DNA of 34,200 bases from Auxenochlorella pyrenoidosa (GCA_001430745.1 KQ482011.1:87769-121968), one strand, 5' to 3'; positions 11,217-23,740 are shown, counted from the first letter of the stretch. Notes: generated by a model not told the origin, from the sequence alone. Numbers and translations are program-made.

Positions 11217-14200
11217 TCACAAGTTAACAGCCGGTGGCATCACAGCTGTGCCGCGGCGGCGGGCCCCAAAGCGCTGCCGCAGCGGCACCTCTTCAGTAGG
11301 GTCGGCAGCCAGTCCCCAGGCCGCCCCTTCCGGCTGGAACGAGTAGTTGCTCCAGCCACAATAGGCAGCCTCCATGTTCGCCTGCTCCTCGCCGGCAGCA
11401 GGAAAATCGCCACCAGGGCAATATGCTGCAGCGCCAGAGAAGCGGCTGTGCCTGGCAATCCCAGGGCCGCCGCCGCCGCCGCCGTGCACAGCAGCGCGAG
11501 ACTGGGGTGTCAGCAGGCGGTCGAGCTTCTCAGCTATGCTCGCCGCCCTGCGCCCCGCCTCTGCCATGGCAGCGCTCACAGAGATGCCGTCGCCGCCGCC
11601 ATGCTGCGCCGCGCCAATGGCCCAGCTGCCGCTTTGATCGCCACGGCTGCCGTCGATGCCCCCCTGGCTGCTGCTGGCCTCCTGCTGGCCTTCCTGGCTG
11701 CCCCACGATGCCTGCTCGGTAGGCTGCTGCGCCAGGGGCGGCTGCTGGTCGCGCCAGCTCTGCTGCTGCTGCTGCTCCTGCTGCTGCTGCTTCTGGTGGT
11801 GTTGCACCTCCTCGCGAGCTGCCAGCAGGGCGGAGGACAGGTTACGGTGGCGGCGCAGCACCCGGCGCAGCCCCTTGCCCAACTCATCCACCAGCAGGGT
11901 CAGCTGCTGGCTGCTGGCGCCCTCCCTGCGAGAAGCAAGGCAGGGGTGGGGCCACGGGTCACGAGGGGGTGAGCCCCAGGCATCCCTTGCCCAGGCAGAC
12001 GCCTGGGGCCCATCGGTGCTTTGCAGGGCGTCGGCGGAGCTGGCGTGTATGAAATGATGGCCAGCTGTGCAGCAGCCTGCAGCGCAAGGACCCTCCATCA
12101 CCGGCGACCCTCTGCCGGCCATCCACACGCCGGCAAGCCATGCGCCGGCCAACCCTGGGCAATGCACTGCATGGGGGGAGCCCCCATCCGCACCCAGAGG
12201 CCAGGTCTGTCTCGCTGTAGTCCTCCAGCACCCACTTGACCTCGGCCAGCAGGTCGGCCAGCCTGCAAGCACCAGGGCAGGGGAGTCCCAAAGGGGCAAG
12301 GCTTGCAAGGCAGCGCGCATCGCACGCCGACAGCTCAGCAGCCACGCGGCTGCGCTGCGCGCTACCTGCCTGGCCCCCTTGCCCCCTTGCACGGGCAGGC
12401 GGGACAGCGGGTTAGCAGGGGCGCACCGGTACCGCAGCGCCGCCAGGTTCTGCTCCACCTCGCCGGCCTGCGACTGCCAGCGCGCAGCGGCGCCCTCCAT
12501 AGCCACCACCCTGGCCTGCAGGCAGGGGAGCAGGGGCATCGACGGGCGCACTGAGGAGGCCAGGGGTAGAGGCATCGACGGGCACATTGAGGTTTTCTTA
12601 TCGCTGCTGCAGGCTGGGGTTGCCAGCAGAAGAGAGCATGCAGGGGGGGAGAGCACACAGCGGAGGTCCACCCGCTGCCCTCCTCACTGCAACTCCTCTC
12701 TGCTGTCGGACAAAACAAGAGCCTCTTGCCTGGTAGTGGTGCACGCGCTGCTGCAGCGCCGCCACGTCTGGCGGCACCCACCCAGTGGCCGCCGCCGCTG
12801 GGGATGCCTCAGCCTGCGGGCGCGGGGTCGTCTGGCTGGCGCCGCGCGCGCTGCCGCCCGCCAGCGCCAGCTTGTGCAGCGAGGCCCAGACCTTGTGCAG
12901 CCCCAGCGTGCGCAGCATGGCGCTGTGCGCCGCCATCGTGGGCGCCAGTTCGTCCGCCAGGCTGGCAGCTTCCTGCCGGCCGCCCACCTGGTCCATTGTG
13001 ACCGCCAGCGCCAGCTTGCAGATGGCCTTGAGCAGGCGCTTCTCCGCCTGCCAGGACTCGACATCGCTGGCGCTGCTGCTCACCCCGCTTGGCTGCGGCT
13101 GCTGCCCAGCTGGCGAGGCTGCCGGTGCGGCGCGCTGCAATGGAGCCGGCAGGCCCAGCGGCGGCACGGCATCAGCCGGGCGGCCACCAGCACTGTGTGA
13201 CAGGCGCTGCGCCGCGCCCTGCAGCTTGCCCAAGGCCGCCTGTGCCGCCGCCAGCCGCGCCGCCGCCTCGCCATGCTCTCGGCGAGCAGCCGCCAGCTGT
13301 CCCGCCAGCTCAGCACGCTCTGCCTCCAGGTGTGCGACGTACTGGTTGCGCCGGCCGCCGCCGCCGCCTTGGCTGCCCCCGCTGCCTGCCAGCAGGTCCT
13401 CCAGCATGGCCCAGAGCCGCTCGTTCTCCGACTTGAGGGCCTGCAGCTTCTGTAGGGCCTGCTCCAGCAGCTCGCGCCTCACCGCAAGGCCGCTGCCGCC
13501 AGCAGGTGGCGCGTCCTCGGCGGCGGGTGCGGCGGATTCGATGCGCTGCAGCAGCTGCATCTGGGACTGCAGCTGGATGCTCAGGCTCTCAAGCGCATCA
13601 TGGACCTGCAGTGCACTTGAGAGGGGTTAGCCATGTTGGAATGCCTGTTCTGGCGGGGAAACAGCCAGGCAGCCCTGTTCCTGTTCTCCTGCCCAGTGCC
13701 TGCCTGCATCTCCTGGTCGCACCGGAGAAAGTAAAGTCCGGCAAACAGTAGATCGCACAAGGCTACCAACCCCCCATGCCACCCGCCAGCCTGCCCGTTT
13801 TGCACGCCTTTGCCCCACGCAGGGCCCACCTGTGTCTTGGCCAGCAGCTGCTCGCGCTCCCGTGCTGCCGCATCCAGCGCCGCCTCGGCCTGCCGCCTGC
13901 GCTCCTCCTCATCCTCCAGCTGCTGCCGCAGGCGCTCTGCCTGGCTCTCCGCATCGACAGCCTTGCCGTGAGCGCGCTCCGCTGCCGCCTGCGCCCGTGC
14001 TGCAGCCGTGCTGTGCTCTGCCAGCTGCTGCGTGAGCTCCTCCTCACGCAGGCGGGCTGCATCTGCAGCGGGCTCAGCAGCATCCAGCGCCGCCTGCAGG
14101 CGCTGCCGCTCGTCCGCCGCATCAGCTGCTGCCTGCTGGGCGGCCGCCACCTGGGCGCGGAGCGCGTCGCCCTCGCTGTTGGCTGTCGCCAGCGCGGCCT

Positions 14201-17200
14201 TGAGCGCCGTGCAGGCGTCGGTGTCGGACAGCTGCTGGTCATGCAGGAAAGCCAGCTGCTCCCGCAGCACCGCGCACTGCTGCTCCAGCTGCTGCGCGTG
14301 CCGCTCGTGGGTGGCGGCATCGGAGGCTGCCTCCCGGTGACGCCGCTCGGCGGCTTCCAGAGCTTGCCTCGTCGACGCCTGCTGAGCCTGCGCCTCCTGC
14401 AGCTGCTGCTCCAGACTGGCAGCCGCTGATGCCTGCTGTGCCAGCTCAGCCTCAAGCGCTGCGCAGCGCTCGGCGGCCGCCTGGTGCTGGCCAGAGGCGA
14501 CGGCCAGCTCAGCAGTTAGCTGCTGCAGGGAGTCCTGCAGGGACGCCACCGCCTGGCTGTGCGCCTCGGCTGCAGCCGACATTGCCCGATGGTGCTCCCC
14601 CTCCCTGGCAGCCGCGGCCGCAGCCTGCTGCTCCTGCGCTGCCGCCAGCGCCGCCGCATGACCCTCCTCTGCAGCCGCCTGCGCAGAGGCATGCTGTTGC
14701 GCTGCCGCCGCTGCGGCTGCAGCTTGCTGGCGACTGCCTGCTGCATGCACCGCAGCCAGGAGGAAGACCCCCTGGCGCAGCTGCTCACTGCACCGCCCCT
14801 GCTCCTTAGACATGGCTTGTGCCGCAGCAAGCTGCTGCCTCAGGTCACCGCACTCGCGTCGCGCCCCCTCCTCGGCAGCAGCCAGCCTGTCGCGCCAGGC
14901 GCTGCACTCCCTCTGCGCGGCCTCGGTGGCTGCGTGCGCCGCCGCCGCCGCCGCCTCTGCAGCCGCAAGCCCCTCCTGCATCGCCACCAGCTGCACGCTG
15001 GTGTCTGCCGCCATGGCCTCTGCGACCTCCAATGCCTCCTGCCGCTCTGCCAGCTGCTGCCGGGCCCCCTGCAGCGCGGCGCAGGCCTTGTCGCGCGCCG
15101 CCTCGGCTGCTGCCAGCGCCGCGCCCTGGGTGTCCAGCTGCTGGCGGGCTGCCTCCAGCTTCTCAGCAGCTGCAGCCTGGTGTTCCTCGGCCGCCTGCAG
15201 CCTCAGCCCCAGCTCCGCCAGCTGGTCGGTCTTCCCCGCCAGCTCAGCGGTGAGCGCATCAAACCACTCGGCAGCGCTGTGGTGCTCGGTCTCCAGCTCG
15301 CTCAAGCGCTGCAAGGAGGGAGGGAGGCAGATGCATTGAGTGGGGGCAGCGCAAGAAGGTCAAACGTTGCCTTTTAGAGCGCGTCTCGACCTGCAACTGC
15401 AATGTGCATGGGACATCGGGCGGTCCACAGCTCATGCAGCATGACCACGGTCCCTTCTGGCTACGTGTTCCCCCGCACCTGCTGCACCGATTGGAAGGTC
15501 GCCTGCTGCTGCTCCAGCTGTGCAACGCTCAGCCGCGCCTCTGCCAGCTCTTTCTCAAGGGCGGACCGCTGGGCACCAAGGGTGGCGGCCTCGCCCTGCG
15601 CCGCCGCCAGCTGGTCTTGCAGCTGCGTTCCAGAGCGCTCCAGCTCAGCGCAGCGAGCCTCCAGCTCTCGGCAGCTGCAGCAGCGGCGTGATGGGATGTT
15701 GGGTGTGGTGCCACGGCGCAACACGGTGCTCTCTCGCTGCCCGGCAGCAGGACAGCAAGACCGCTGCCATGGGAACAGCCATGCATTCCTGGTCCACTGC
15801 CCTCACAGCTCACCGCTGCTCTGCTGCCTCGCGCTTCTGCTGGTTTGTGGCACCCTCCTCCACAAAGCTGCCCAGCTCCTTCTGAAGCACCTTGAGCTGC
15901 TTAGAGGCCTCCTGCAGATGGATGGGGGAGACGGGGCGAGGAGGTGGCCGAGCAAGCATGCTGGTGCTAGCCATGCCCACCCCAGGGTCTGAGCGGCATC
16001 CTGCAGTGGTCAAAAAGCACCTTGCAATGTCTTCATGACACATCGGTGGTGTATGCAAGTCAAATACCCTAATTGCCAGCCGTTGCACGCTCGGCGATGG
16101 CCGTCCTACCTTGAACTGCGCCTCGCGCTGCCGTGCCACCGCCAGCTTGCCCTCTGCTGCAGCGTGTGCCTTGCGCACAGCTGCGAGCTGCTCCTGCAGC
16201 TCGCTTCGCTGCGCCGCCCACTCCTGCCTTTCACCAGCAGCGGCCGCCACCTGCTGCTGCGCCTCTGCCAGCTGCTGGCGCAGGTCTTCTGCAACGGCAG
16301 CAGCCTCCTGCTGTGCCTGCTGCGCCTGCTCCGCCTTCTGGCGCGCCTCTGCAAGGCTGGCCTCGGCAGCAGCAACCTGGTCCTCCAGGCTGGCACACCG
16401 CTGCTCGGCCTGCTGAGCCTGCTGTTGGGCCTCCTTATGGTGCTGAGCGGCTTCATCCAGCTTGCACTGCAGAGGATACAACAATGCAGGTGTTTGGCTG
16501 GGGAATGGCAATACAAGCAAGCACCAGAAGCCGTAGCTCCCTCACAGTGTGCGCAGGAGGATCCGCAGCTGCCTTGCCTACGCTTCTCTCCCCCCAATCT
16601 ACACACCTTGGCCGCCGCCGCCTCGTGCTGTAGCTCGGTCTGCGCGGCCTGCAGCGCGGCATGCTGCTCGGCTGCAGCCGCCAGCTGCTGCTGGGCGACC
16701 AGCAAGGCGCGTGCCTGCGCCTCATGGCTGCGCTGCAGATCGGCATGCCTGGACTGCAGGGCATCCAGGTCCTGCTGCAGCAGCCGGTTTCGCTGCTGCA
16801 GGGCCTGCACTGCGTCCACGAGGCCTGAAAGGGATGAGGGCAGCCAGCAGGCCGCCGGGCTGGTGGGCTGTGTTGCTGCTTGCGCTGCCTGCATCTGGTG
16901 GCCCTCCATTTGAAGCATGCAAGATGGGGTGTGCGTTGTTGTGTTGTGCAGCAGCACAGTAGTCTCCCCACTCGCCCAGCCTCCAGCCCCCCGCCTCACC
17001 TGACATGTCGCACATGTTGTCCACCAGCGTCTGGTTGGCCTGGTCGACAGTGCGACCCACAAGCTGGACCGCCTCGCACTCGGCCTGAAGCGCCTGCCAT
17101 GGGAAGGAGGGGCAGAGAAGAGGTCCGTTCTGCCCGTGTCAATTGGAAAAGCAGCCACGGGCCCGCTTTCCAGTTGCCGGAGTAGTGCAGCAGGTTGAGC

Positions 17201-20200
17201 TCAGTGGCATGCCGCACAAATGCACACAGTGTTTCGCTGACAGCAGGCACACCGGCCGCACCTTGACATTCTCCTTGAGGCTGGAGTTGGCCGCCTGCAG
17301 GCTGTGGACCTGGGCACGCAGCCCGCCTGCGTCTGCCGCAGCAGCAGCCAGCTGCTCTGCTGCCTCGGCAGCGGCCTGGCGCTGCGCCGCTGCCTCGTGC
17401 TGGGCGGCTCCCAGCTGCCGCTGCATGCCCTGCAGCTGCGCCAGGGCGGCATCTCTCTGGCCCGCTGCCTGGCGCACGACACCCTCCAGCTCAGCCAGTC
17501 GCTGCTCCAGGTGCTGCGCGTGCGCGCCACGCTGCGCCGCGTCGTGCTGCGCGGCAGCCAGCTCAGCGCTGGCCGCCTCCAGCTGCCGCTCCAGCGCCTC
17601 GTGGCTGTCAGTCAGCGCCTGCAGCTGGTCGGCAGCGCCCTCCACCGCCGCGTGGGCCACCTCCTGCTGCGCCAGCGTGGCATCCAGCTGGCGCCTCAGC
17701 TCCGCGCAGGTGGTTTCCAGCTGGCCGGCATACTCGCGCCGCTCCTCGCCCTCCACCTGCGCCGCCTCTGCCGCTGCCTTGGCACCCCGCACAGCCAGCT
17801 CCAGGGCTGCCTTCTCCTCTGTCAGGCGGAGCACCACATCGTCGGCCTTGTCCATGCGCCCCAGCGTCTCCTGCAGAGCCTCGACCTGCAGGGGGCAAGC
17901 AGCGAAGAGGACCGGGAGTTTGGCAGCCAGCACTTGAGGAGGTGGAGCAAGCAGTACAGGAGCTCACGAGCTGCTGGCCATATTGACTGACTGCAGACTG
18001 GCCACTGCACAGGCAGCAGCCCTGGATGCATTCAAATACTCTGCAGCCAGCGGCCAGCACAGCCCCTTCCTTCCACACAGGCCGCCTGCAGCAGAACCCG
18101 TCTGTACCCACCCGGCCCTGGAGCTCGGCCTTGTCGTGCAGCAGCTGCTCCGCCCGGCTGCGCTCTGCCTGCGCCGCCTCACGCGCCTCCAGGAGCTCCT
18201 CGGTCGCCTGCTGAGCCAGCGCCGCCAGGCGCGCCGCCTCGGCAGCCCGCGACTCTGAGCCCTGCTGCTCGCGCCCCAGCTGCGAGGCCAGCTGCTGGCA
18301 GCGCTGCCGCTCCTCCTGCAGGTATGTGTTCATCTGCAAAGAGAAGGCAAGGGAGAAAACGAAACCAAGAGGCTGGGAGTCTGAACAGCACAAGCGGGCA
18401 TGACGGATAGGGACGTGGGCAGGCGCCGCAGAAGGCCACAGTAAAGCCCGCAGGTACAAATCTACAAACGCCTCCCTGCCAGCTGCTTCCCACCTGCTCA
18501 AGGTGGCCAGATATCTGCTCCGCTGCACCCAGCCGACTCAACGCTTCCTGCAGCCGCCCCTCCAGTGCTGCCCGCTGTTCCGCCAGCACAGAGCCGCGGG
18601 CCTTCTCGGCTGCCAGCTCCTCGCGCAGCGCCGCCGCCACCGCCTCCTGCTGCTGCTGCAGGGCTGCCAGGGTGGCGGCCGCCTCACGACGCTGCTCAGG
18701 GGTGGCGCTGCGCCCGCTGCGGTCGCCGCCAGAGGCGAGTGCCTCAAGGCGCGCCGCCAGCGTGCCCTTCTCCTCGAGCAGGCTCTCAATGCGAGCCCTG
18801 CCAGCCGACAGCTCCTGCAGCAGCGCCGCCAGCTGCTGCTGTTGCTGCGGCGCGGCTGCGCCGCCCGCGAGCAGCTGCGCCTGCAGGCCGCACTTCTCCT
18901 CCTGCAGGCCCGCCACCGACTTGCGCTCCTTCTGCAGCTTATAATGCAGCACCTTCATGGCGTGGTTTGCCTTGAGCAGCACCTGGTTAAGCTTCTCGCA
19001 CTGCAGGGCAGGGCAGGAGGAGGGGGGCAGAGAGGGCTGAGCACCCACGCTTGGTGCCGCCTGCTTGAGTGCCCCATTGCTGGCCGGGGTAGATCTGTCA
19101 CAGGTCATTTGCTGCTTCCCATGGAAAAAGCACAGTGTGAAAATTACGAGCGGTGGCCAAGCAGTGCCTCTTCCTTGGGCCCAGAGGCTGCACCCCACCT
19201 TGCGGTTGAGCGTCTCCACCTCCGAGCGCAGGTGCCGCTCCTCCACTGCCTGCAGCCGGCAGCGCTCCTCCAGCGCCGCATCGCCGCCGACCGACGCCGC
19301 GCGAGCTGGCCGCTGCGGCACATGCATGGCACGCTGCGCGCGGGGGGCGCCGACGCCGGCGCCGCCGACGGCGCCGCCGCCCTCTGCGGCGGCCTCGCGC
19401 ATGCTCTGCGCCATCGCGCGCTGCTTGCCCTTGAGTTCCCGCAGCTCCTGGGAGAGGTCGCGCACCTGCTGGCGCAGCTGCTCCCGGTCCTTCTGCAGCG
19501 CCGAGGCGCGCGTCAGCGTGCGCGCCACCACCGCCGCCTCAGACACCGTCGCCTCAGACTCGCCGCTGCCAGAGGAGGCAGCATCGTCGTCCGCCGCCTC
19601 GCCGCCGCCGGCGGCGGTGACAAAGCCGAAGGATAGGCTGCCCTGGCGGCTGCCGCTGGCAGGCGTCTGCTGCTGCACCTGCTGCGCCTGCAGATGCGGC
19701 GCGGGGCTGCTGGAGGCGCCGCCCTCGCGGCGCAGGCTGTTTACCAGAGGGGAGGAGAAGATATCTGCCTCAGGCTCGCCCTCTTCTGGCTCTTCCCCAG
19801 CTGCTGGCGCAGGAACTGCCGCCTCGTCTCCAGCAGAGAGGTAGGCGGTGCCAGGCGGCTGCAAGCTGATGCTGCCCTCCTGCCCACGTTGCGACATGCC
19901 TGCACACGAAGAGGTGTGCAGCAAAAGCAGGAGGCACATCATGTTGATTCGGCGTGCTGCAGCTGCAAGGCACACTGATGCGTGAGCCGCCACAGAGGAG
20001 GTGCACACAGCAGCTGAGGCCTGCCTGCATAAGCAGGGCCTGGTGGCCCCGTGCACGATAGGGCCCACCTTCAGGCGTGCCATAGCCGGCCAGGTTTGCA
20101 CGCGCCTCCATGGCCCAGAGCTCGCTACGCAGCTGCTGCGCTTGCTGCGCCTGCACCCCGGCTTCGCGGCGCGCCTCATCTGCTTCCCGTCGCGCCAGGC

Positions 20201-21196
20201 TGGCAGCCTCGGCATGCTCATGAGCCTCGGCTGCAGCTGGGACGAGGCCACCCGTGATAAGACGGAGATGCCGTGAACTGGGAATGCTGTGCACTTCCAG
20301 AACCGCAGGCCATGAGGGACCGCAACCATGTAGGCGCATTGACAGTCCTTGCAAGCACCTGCACCCACCTCGAGCCGCCTGCAGCGCTGCCTGAGCCTCC
20401 TCAAGCGCTGCTTCAAGCTCCCGCCGCGCGGCCTCGCTGGCAGCCAACGCAACTGCGCGCTCGGCGGCCTCGCGTCGTGCTTCTGCAGCCGCACCCGCAG
20501 CAGCCTCCAGCTGTGCATCGCGCGCCGCAAGCTGGTCTTTCAAAAAGCGAGCCAGCTGCTGGCCGGCTGTCTCGCGGTGCGCTGCTGCCGCGCCGGGGCT
20601 TTCGGCACATGCCTGCGCCGCCGCAAGCGCCTCCAGGGCGGCGGACAGCTCTCCATCCCTGCGCCGTAGCTCCTCGCGCAAGGACTCCACCTGCGCCCAT
20701 GCAGCCACTACATCATCAGACGCCGCCACCTCCAATGCCAGCCGGCGGATGAGCAGCGTGTTCACTTCGGTTGCGGCGGTGGGGCCCAGCACCGCATCTG
20801 GCGGGGTGTCACTGCTGCCGTTGGGTGCGCTGGTGATGTTTGCCGCATGATGCTTGGGTGGATGTGGGCTCTGTAGGCAGAGTGGAAACAGAGAGGCGGC
20901 ATTTGCTTGTGTGCAGCCAGCAGCAGCTGGCGTCAGGCGGGGCGGGAGCGCCAGCAGGGCAAACTGCCGCTGCCGCGCCAGTCGCCCTGACCCACCTCTG
21001 CCTCCAACGCCTGGATTACCGCCAGGGCGTCGCGGGCCAGCGACCTGTGCTCGCTGCTGGCTTCAGGACGCTGCTGCACGTCGGCGCCCCCCTCGAGGTC
21101 TGGTAGAAGTTTCTCGGGCGACCCAAAGGCAGCTGGGACCCAGCCGCTTGCGTTTGCGCCGCTCGCGCCCAGCGGCCGACGGCTAGGCTGCGCCAT
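11217..21196 (-). CDS. Giant coiled-coil protein (~2367 residues), function unknown
   Basis: Exons (minus): 21196-20996, 20870-20369, 20230-20069, 19899-19199, 19000-18494, 18333-18112, 17885-17262, 17093-17000, 16824-16607, 16466-16110, 15911-15814, 15674-15479, 15308-13830, 13605-12730, 12515-12427, 12262-12194, 11925-11217. Phases agree throughout. Start is the first ATG of exon 1 (context GGGATGG); TTG codons upstream are not used. Residues ~1-67 are disordered (Pro/Ser/Gly). Heptad-like Ala/Glu/Gln/Leu coiled coil runs from about residue 100 to 1790, broken by an acidic Ser/Gly linker near 300-400. A less repetitive region with conserved-looking patches follows (LHKVWASLHKLALA, YQARVVAMEGAAARW). 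The C-terminus has a Gln-rich run and ends PPAVNL. No motor, ATPase, kinase or GRIP domain was recognised. A centrosomal, Golgi, nuclear-matrix or ciliary scaffold is possible but not shown. Acceptor choice for exon 3 (20231 or 20237) changes two codons. Confidence 0.85.
11744..11803 (-). repeat. CAG/CTG run encoding poly-Gln
   Basis: A gctgctgct...ctgctgctg run in the last exon of the coiled-coil gene encodes an interrupted Gln tract (QQQQEQQQQQ). It lies just after a Leu/Arg-rich helix, in the tail of the protein. Confidence 0.85.
12516..12729 (-). other. GC-AG intron (intron 14) with 36-nt tandem duplication
   Basis: The exon ends CACTACCAG and is followed by GCAAGA. The acceptor is CTGCCTGCAG and both flanks are phase 0. 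Near the acceptor a 22-nt motif (ggcatcgacgggcgcactgagg in plus orientation, split here as 12535-12556) recurs at 12571-12592 with two mismatches. Confidence 0.75.
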
Positions 21197-21873
21197 CCCG
21201 CCTTTCAAGCCGCTGTCATGATCTTGAGATGCGGTGGCATGCCGAAAATTCGAACTGGCGCACGGAGAGGGCCCCAGCTTCGGGGTTTAGCTCAGCGCGT
21301 GCCAGCGCGCCCCGCCGACAGATGCAGAGCAGCAAGGTCTGAGGTGCCAGCCAGAGCAGCCGCCCTGCTGAATATTTTATGCAATGCTGTTTGTGAGATG
21401 ATGTGCCTTATTGACCATCCAAGGATCGGCTGCGGGGCAGAGTACAAGTTAGCGGGTGTAAACAGAGGAGTCCATCAGAACAGGTTGGATTACCACCACT
21501 GGCCCTGCAGGATGGTTCAGTGGCTGCCAAACACGGTTGACGGTGTGGTCTTACAGCTGCAAACAGAAGCTTAGCCTTGCGCACATCTGACAGCTTCGCC
21601 CTTGAGCAGACGATCAACAGTGAATGCAGCATGGTTCGCCTGCCGCCTTCCCCATCGCCAAGGTGCACTGCTCATTAGGCAGGACGTGCTTGCATGCTTG
21701 GTCACTAGAGAGATCAGTCAGCATCTCCAGCTGCTGGTCAGTGCTGGCGGCACGCCAACAACAGATGAATGATGTCGCCCTCCGCTGGCCACGGCACGAG
21801 CCGCCGCGCTCCGCCTGACCTACTGTCCACCCCTCTCCTGTGCGCCTGCAGAGCCCTGCGAGCCGTGTTCTCA
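21197..21873. promoter_or_regulatory. Divergent promoter region
   Basis: This lies between the ATG of the coiled-coil gene (minus, 21196) and the microprotein ATG (plus, 21874). The last part resembles an intron end on the plus strand (CTCTCCTGTGCGCCTGCAG at about 21834-21852), so the plus-strand transcript may have a 5' UTR exon upstream. An in-frame ATG at 21769 could extend the microprotein by 35 residues if that intron is not real. No RNA gene was supported. Confidence 0.5.
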
Positions 21874-22035
21874 ATGTCTGGCGCCTTTGAGCCTGGCCCA
21901 CGCTCCCACAACCGGCATTTTGCGCTGGTTGCCGGTGGCGCTGCCCTTTTGCTGCTCGCAGGCGGCTATTTCGGAGTAGGGGCGTTGTCGCGGCTGTTTG
22001 GCAAGCCGAAGGAGGAGAAGCCGACGCAGCAGTGA
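21874..22035 (+). CDS. 53-residue single-helix membrane microprotein
   Basis: The ATG at 21874 gives a short polar start (MSGAFEPGPRSHNRHF), one hydrophobic helix at about residues 16-38 (Ala/Leu/Gly-rich) and a charged Lys/Glu tail ending EEKPTQQ. The stop is TGA 22033-22035. I do not recognise the family. The layout (short Pro/Arg-containing N-terminus, one helix, charged tail) fits a small subunit or accessory protein of an organellar or ER membrane complex, which is inference. The next gene, BCD1, starts 15 nt downstream on the same strand, so the two probably share one mRNA. The size, the clean helix and the ATG context argue for a coding ORF rather than a chance uORF, but conservation has not been tested. 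An alternative start at 21769 exists. Confidence 0.6.
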   Translation: MSGAFEPGPRSHNRHFALVAGGAALLLLAGGYFGVGALSRLFGKPKEEKPTQQ

Positions 22036-22050
22036 GCCGGCTGACGACTT

Positions 22051-23707
22051 ATGGCGGCAGCAGATGGGCAGGCGGCCGAGGCGGGGGCCCGGTGCCAGGT
22101 CTGCTCCCAGGCGGCCGCCAAGTATTGCTGCCCGCGCTGCGACAAGCGGACGTGCAGCCTAGACTGTGTCAAGGGTGCGCTGCCGCCGCCGCCGCCGCCA
22201 CCACTTCCTGCTCCTGCTGCCCGGCAACCCTTCGCTGCCATCCCTCGCTTGAAGCACGCATGCCTCCCCGCATTGCGACTGCGCATGCGCGACACGCTGC
22301 ACCCTGGCCCAACTGCCTCCTCCCGTGCCGCCGCCCGCGTGCAGCGCACAAGGATGCCTCGGGCTGCTCCGGCAAGCGCGACCGCACCGCGTTTGTGGGG
22401 CGCTCCGACTTTGACGAGCGCACCTTCTTCTCCGACTACCGCTTCCTGGAGGAGGTGAAGCTGGCGGACGACGTGGCCAAGCGCAGCAAGCCGCCGGCGC
22501 CCAAGCTGGAGCTGCCGCAGTTCCTGCAGACCCTGCAGTACCAGGCGCGCAGGTACGGCCATGGCCACCTCTTCCAAATCTTCCCAAGCGGACGGCTTCC
22601 CATCACGTCGTCCCACTGCTCTTGCAGCACTCGTTGGCCCGCCAGGCCAGGTCCTTTGCAGCCCTGACGCAGCATTGCCTGCAGGACACCCTGTTCGGTC
22701 ACGCCATCACAATTCGAAGAGCTGCATACCAAGCCACCAGGCCGGCAGCCCCAGCCGCGGTCGCCCTGAAGCGACATCGCGAACCCGCCCCGCCCCCCCT
22801 GCAGGCGAGGCGTGCAGCTGCACATCCTCTCTCCCGGCATGGAAAAGCGACGCACCAACACGACCCGCTACGACGGCCGCATGCAGACGCTGCAGTGGCA
22901 CGTGGAGTGGCGCTTCCCGGCGGCCGCGGGGGCCAAGGCGGTAGACCACAAGTGCGCGCCCCGCTGCTGTGCATGCTGGGATGGCGTGCAGCAGAACGGC
23001 GCTGACCGGGCGCCTGCAGCAGCAGAGCCTGGGGCAGCCCTCGCTGCGCTGTCCTGCGGCCCCCCTGTGCTCTGGCGCTGAGGGGTGCCCTTCACCGCGT
23101 GCCACTCGCGGGGTGCGCGACAGTTCCCCGTCCGATGCCCTGCCGCACAGGCGCCGCACTGCGGAGCATCCAATCTCTCGACCCCCTCCTCCCCCCCGCC
23201 AGGGTGCATGAGAACACGCTGGTGTCGGAGCTGCTGCGCGGCCACCTGGCGCTGCAGCCCGGGGAGGCTGCCAAGCACCACGCCCTGCGCGAGTACAACG
23301 AAGCTGGGCTGGGGGCCCTCACGGTGCTCATGCGAAAGGAGCGCACGCCGGTGAGCTGGCAGGGGGCCGCTGCCCTGCTGGGGCTCGGGAGTGGGGGCGG
23401 CGCAGGGGCCAGCAGCTGCAGCGAGCTAGTCGGGGAGGGGCGCGCGCCGGCAGGGCGGCAAGGCAACCGGGCTTGGCACCTGGCAGGGCCGGGACGGCCG
23501 AGGGCATCACGTGGGATGCCGGCCAGGGAATGCTGCTGCACGATGATGCATCGAGTAGCCCAGATTATCCGCAAGCAGTGCAGCAAGGAAGCAAGGGCTG
23601 TTGGCAGGCCTGCATGCGTGCGGCAAGCCTGGCCCCACCCACCCGTTGCACCACGCACACGCCCTTGACGCTCTCCTCTCCTTCCGCCTGCCCGCCGTCC
23701 GACCATA

Positions 23708-23740
<33 letters not shown>

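Noticed and set aside
12067..13630. Long plus-strand frames opposite the coiled-coil gene
   Set aside because: Antisense shadows of GC-rich heptad codons, with Ala/Arg/Ser bias and no domain.
21240..21320. tRNA-like pieces (ggggtttagctcag on plus; a GTTCGAATT-like T-loop on minus)
   Set aside because: The D-arm-like and T-loop-like pieces are on opposite strands and no cloverleaf with anticodon arm can be drawn from either.
21408..21901. Minus-strand ORFs in the divergent promoter region
   Set aside because: They lack motifs and acceptable splice context; codon third positions do not resemble the neighbouring genes.
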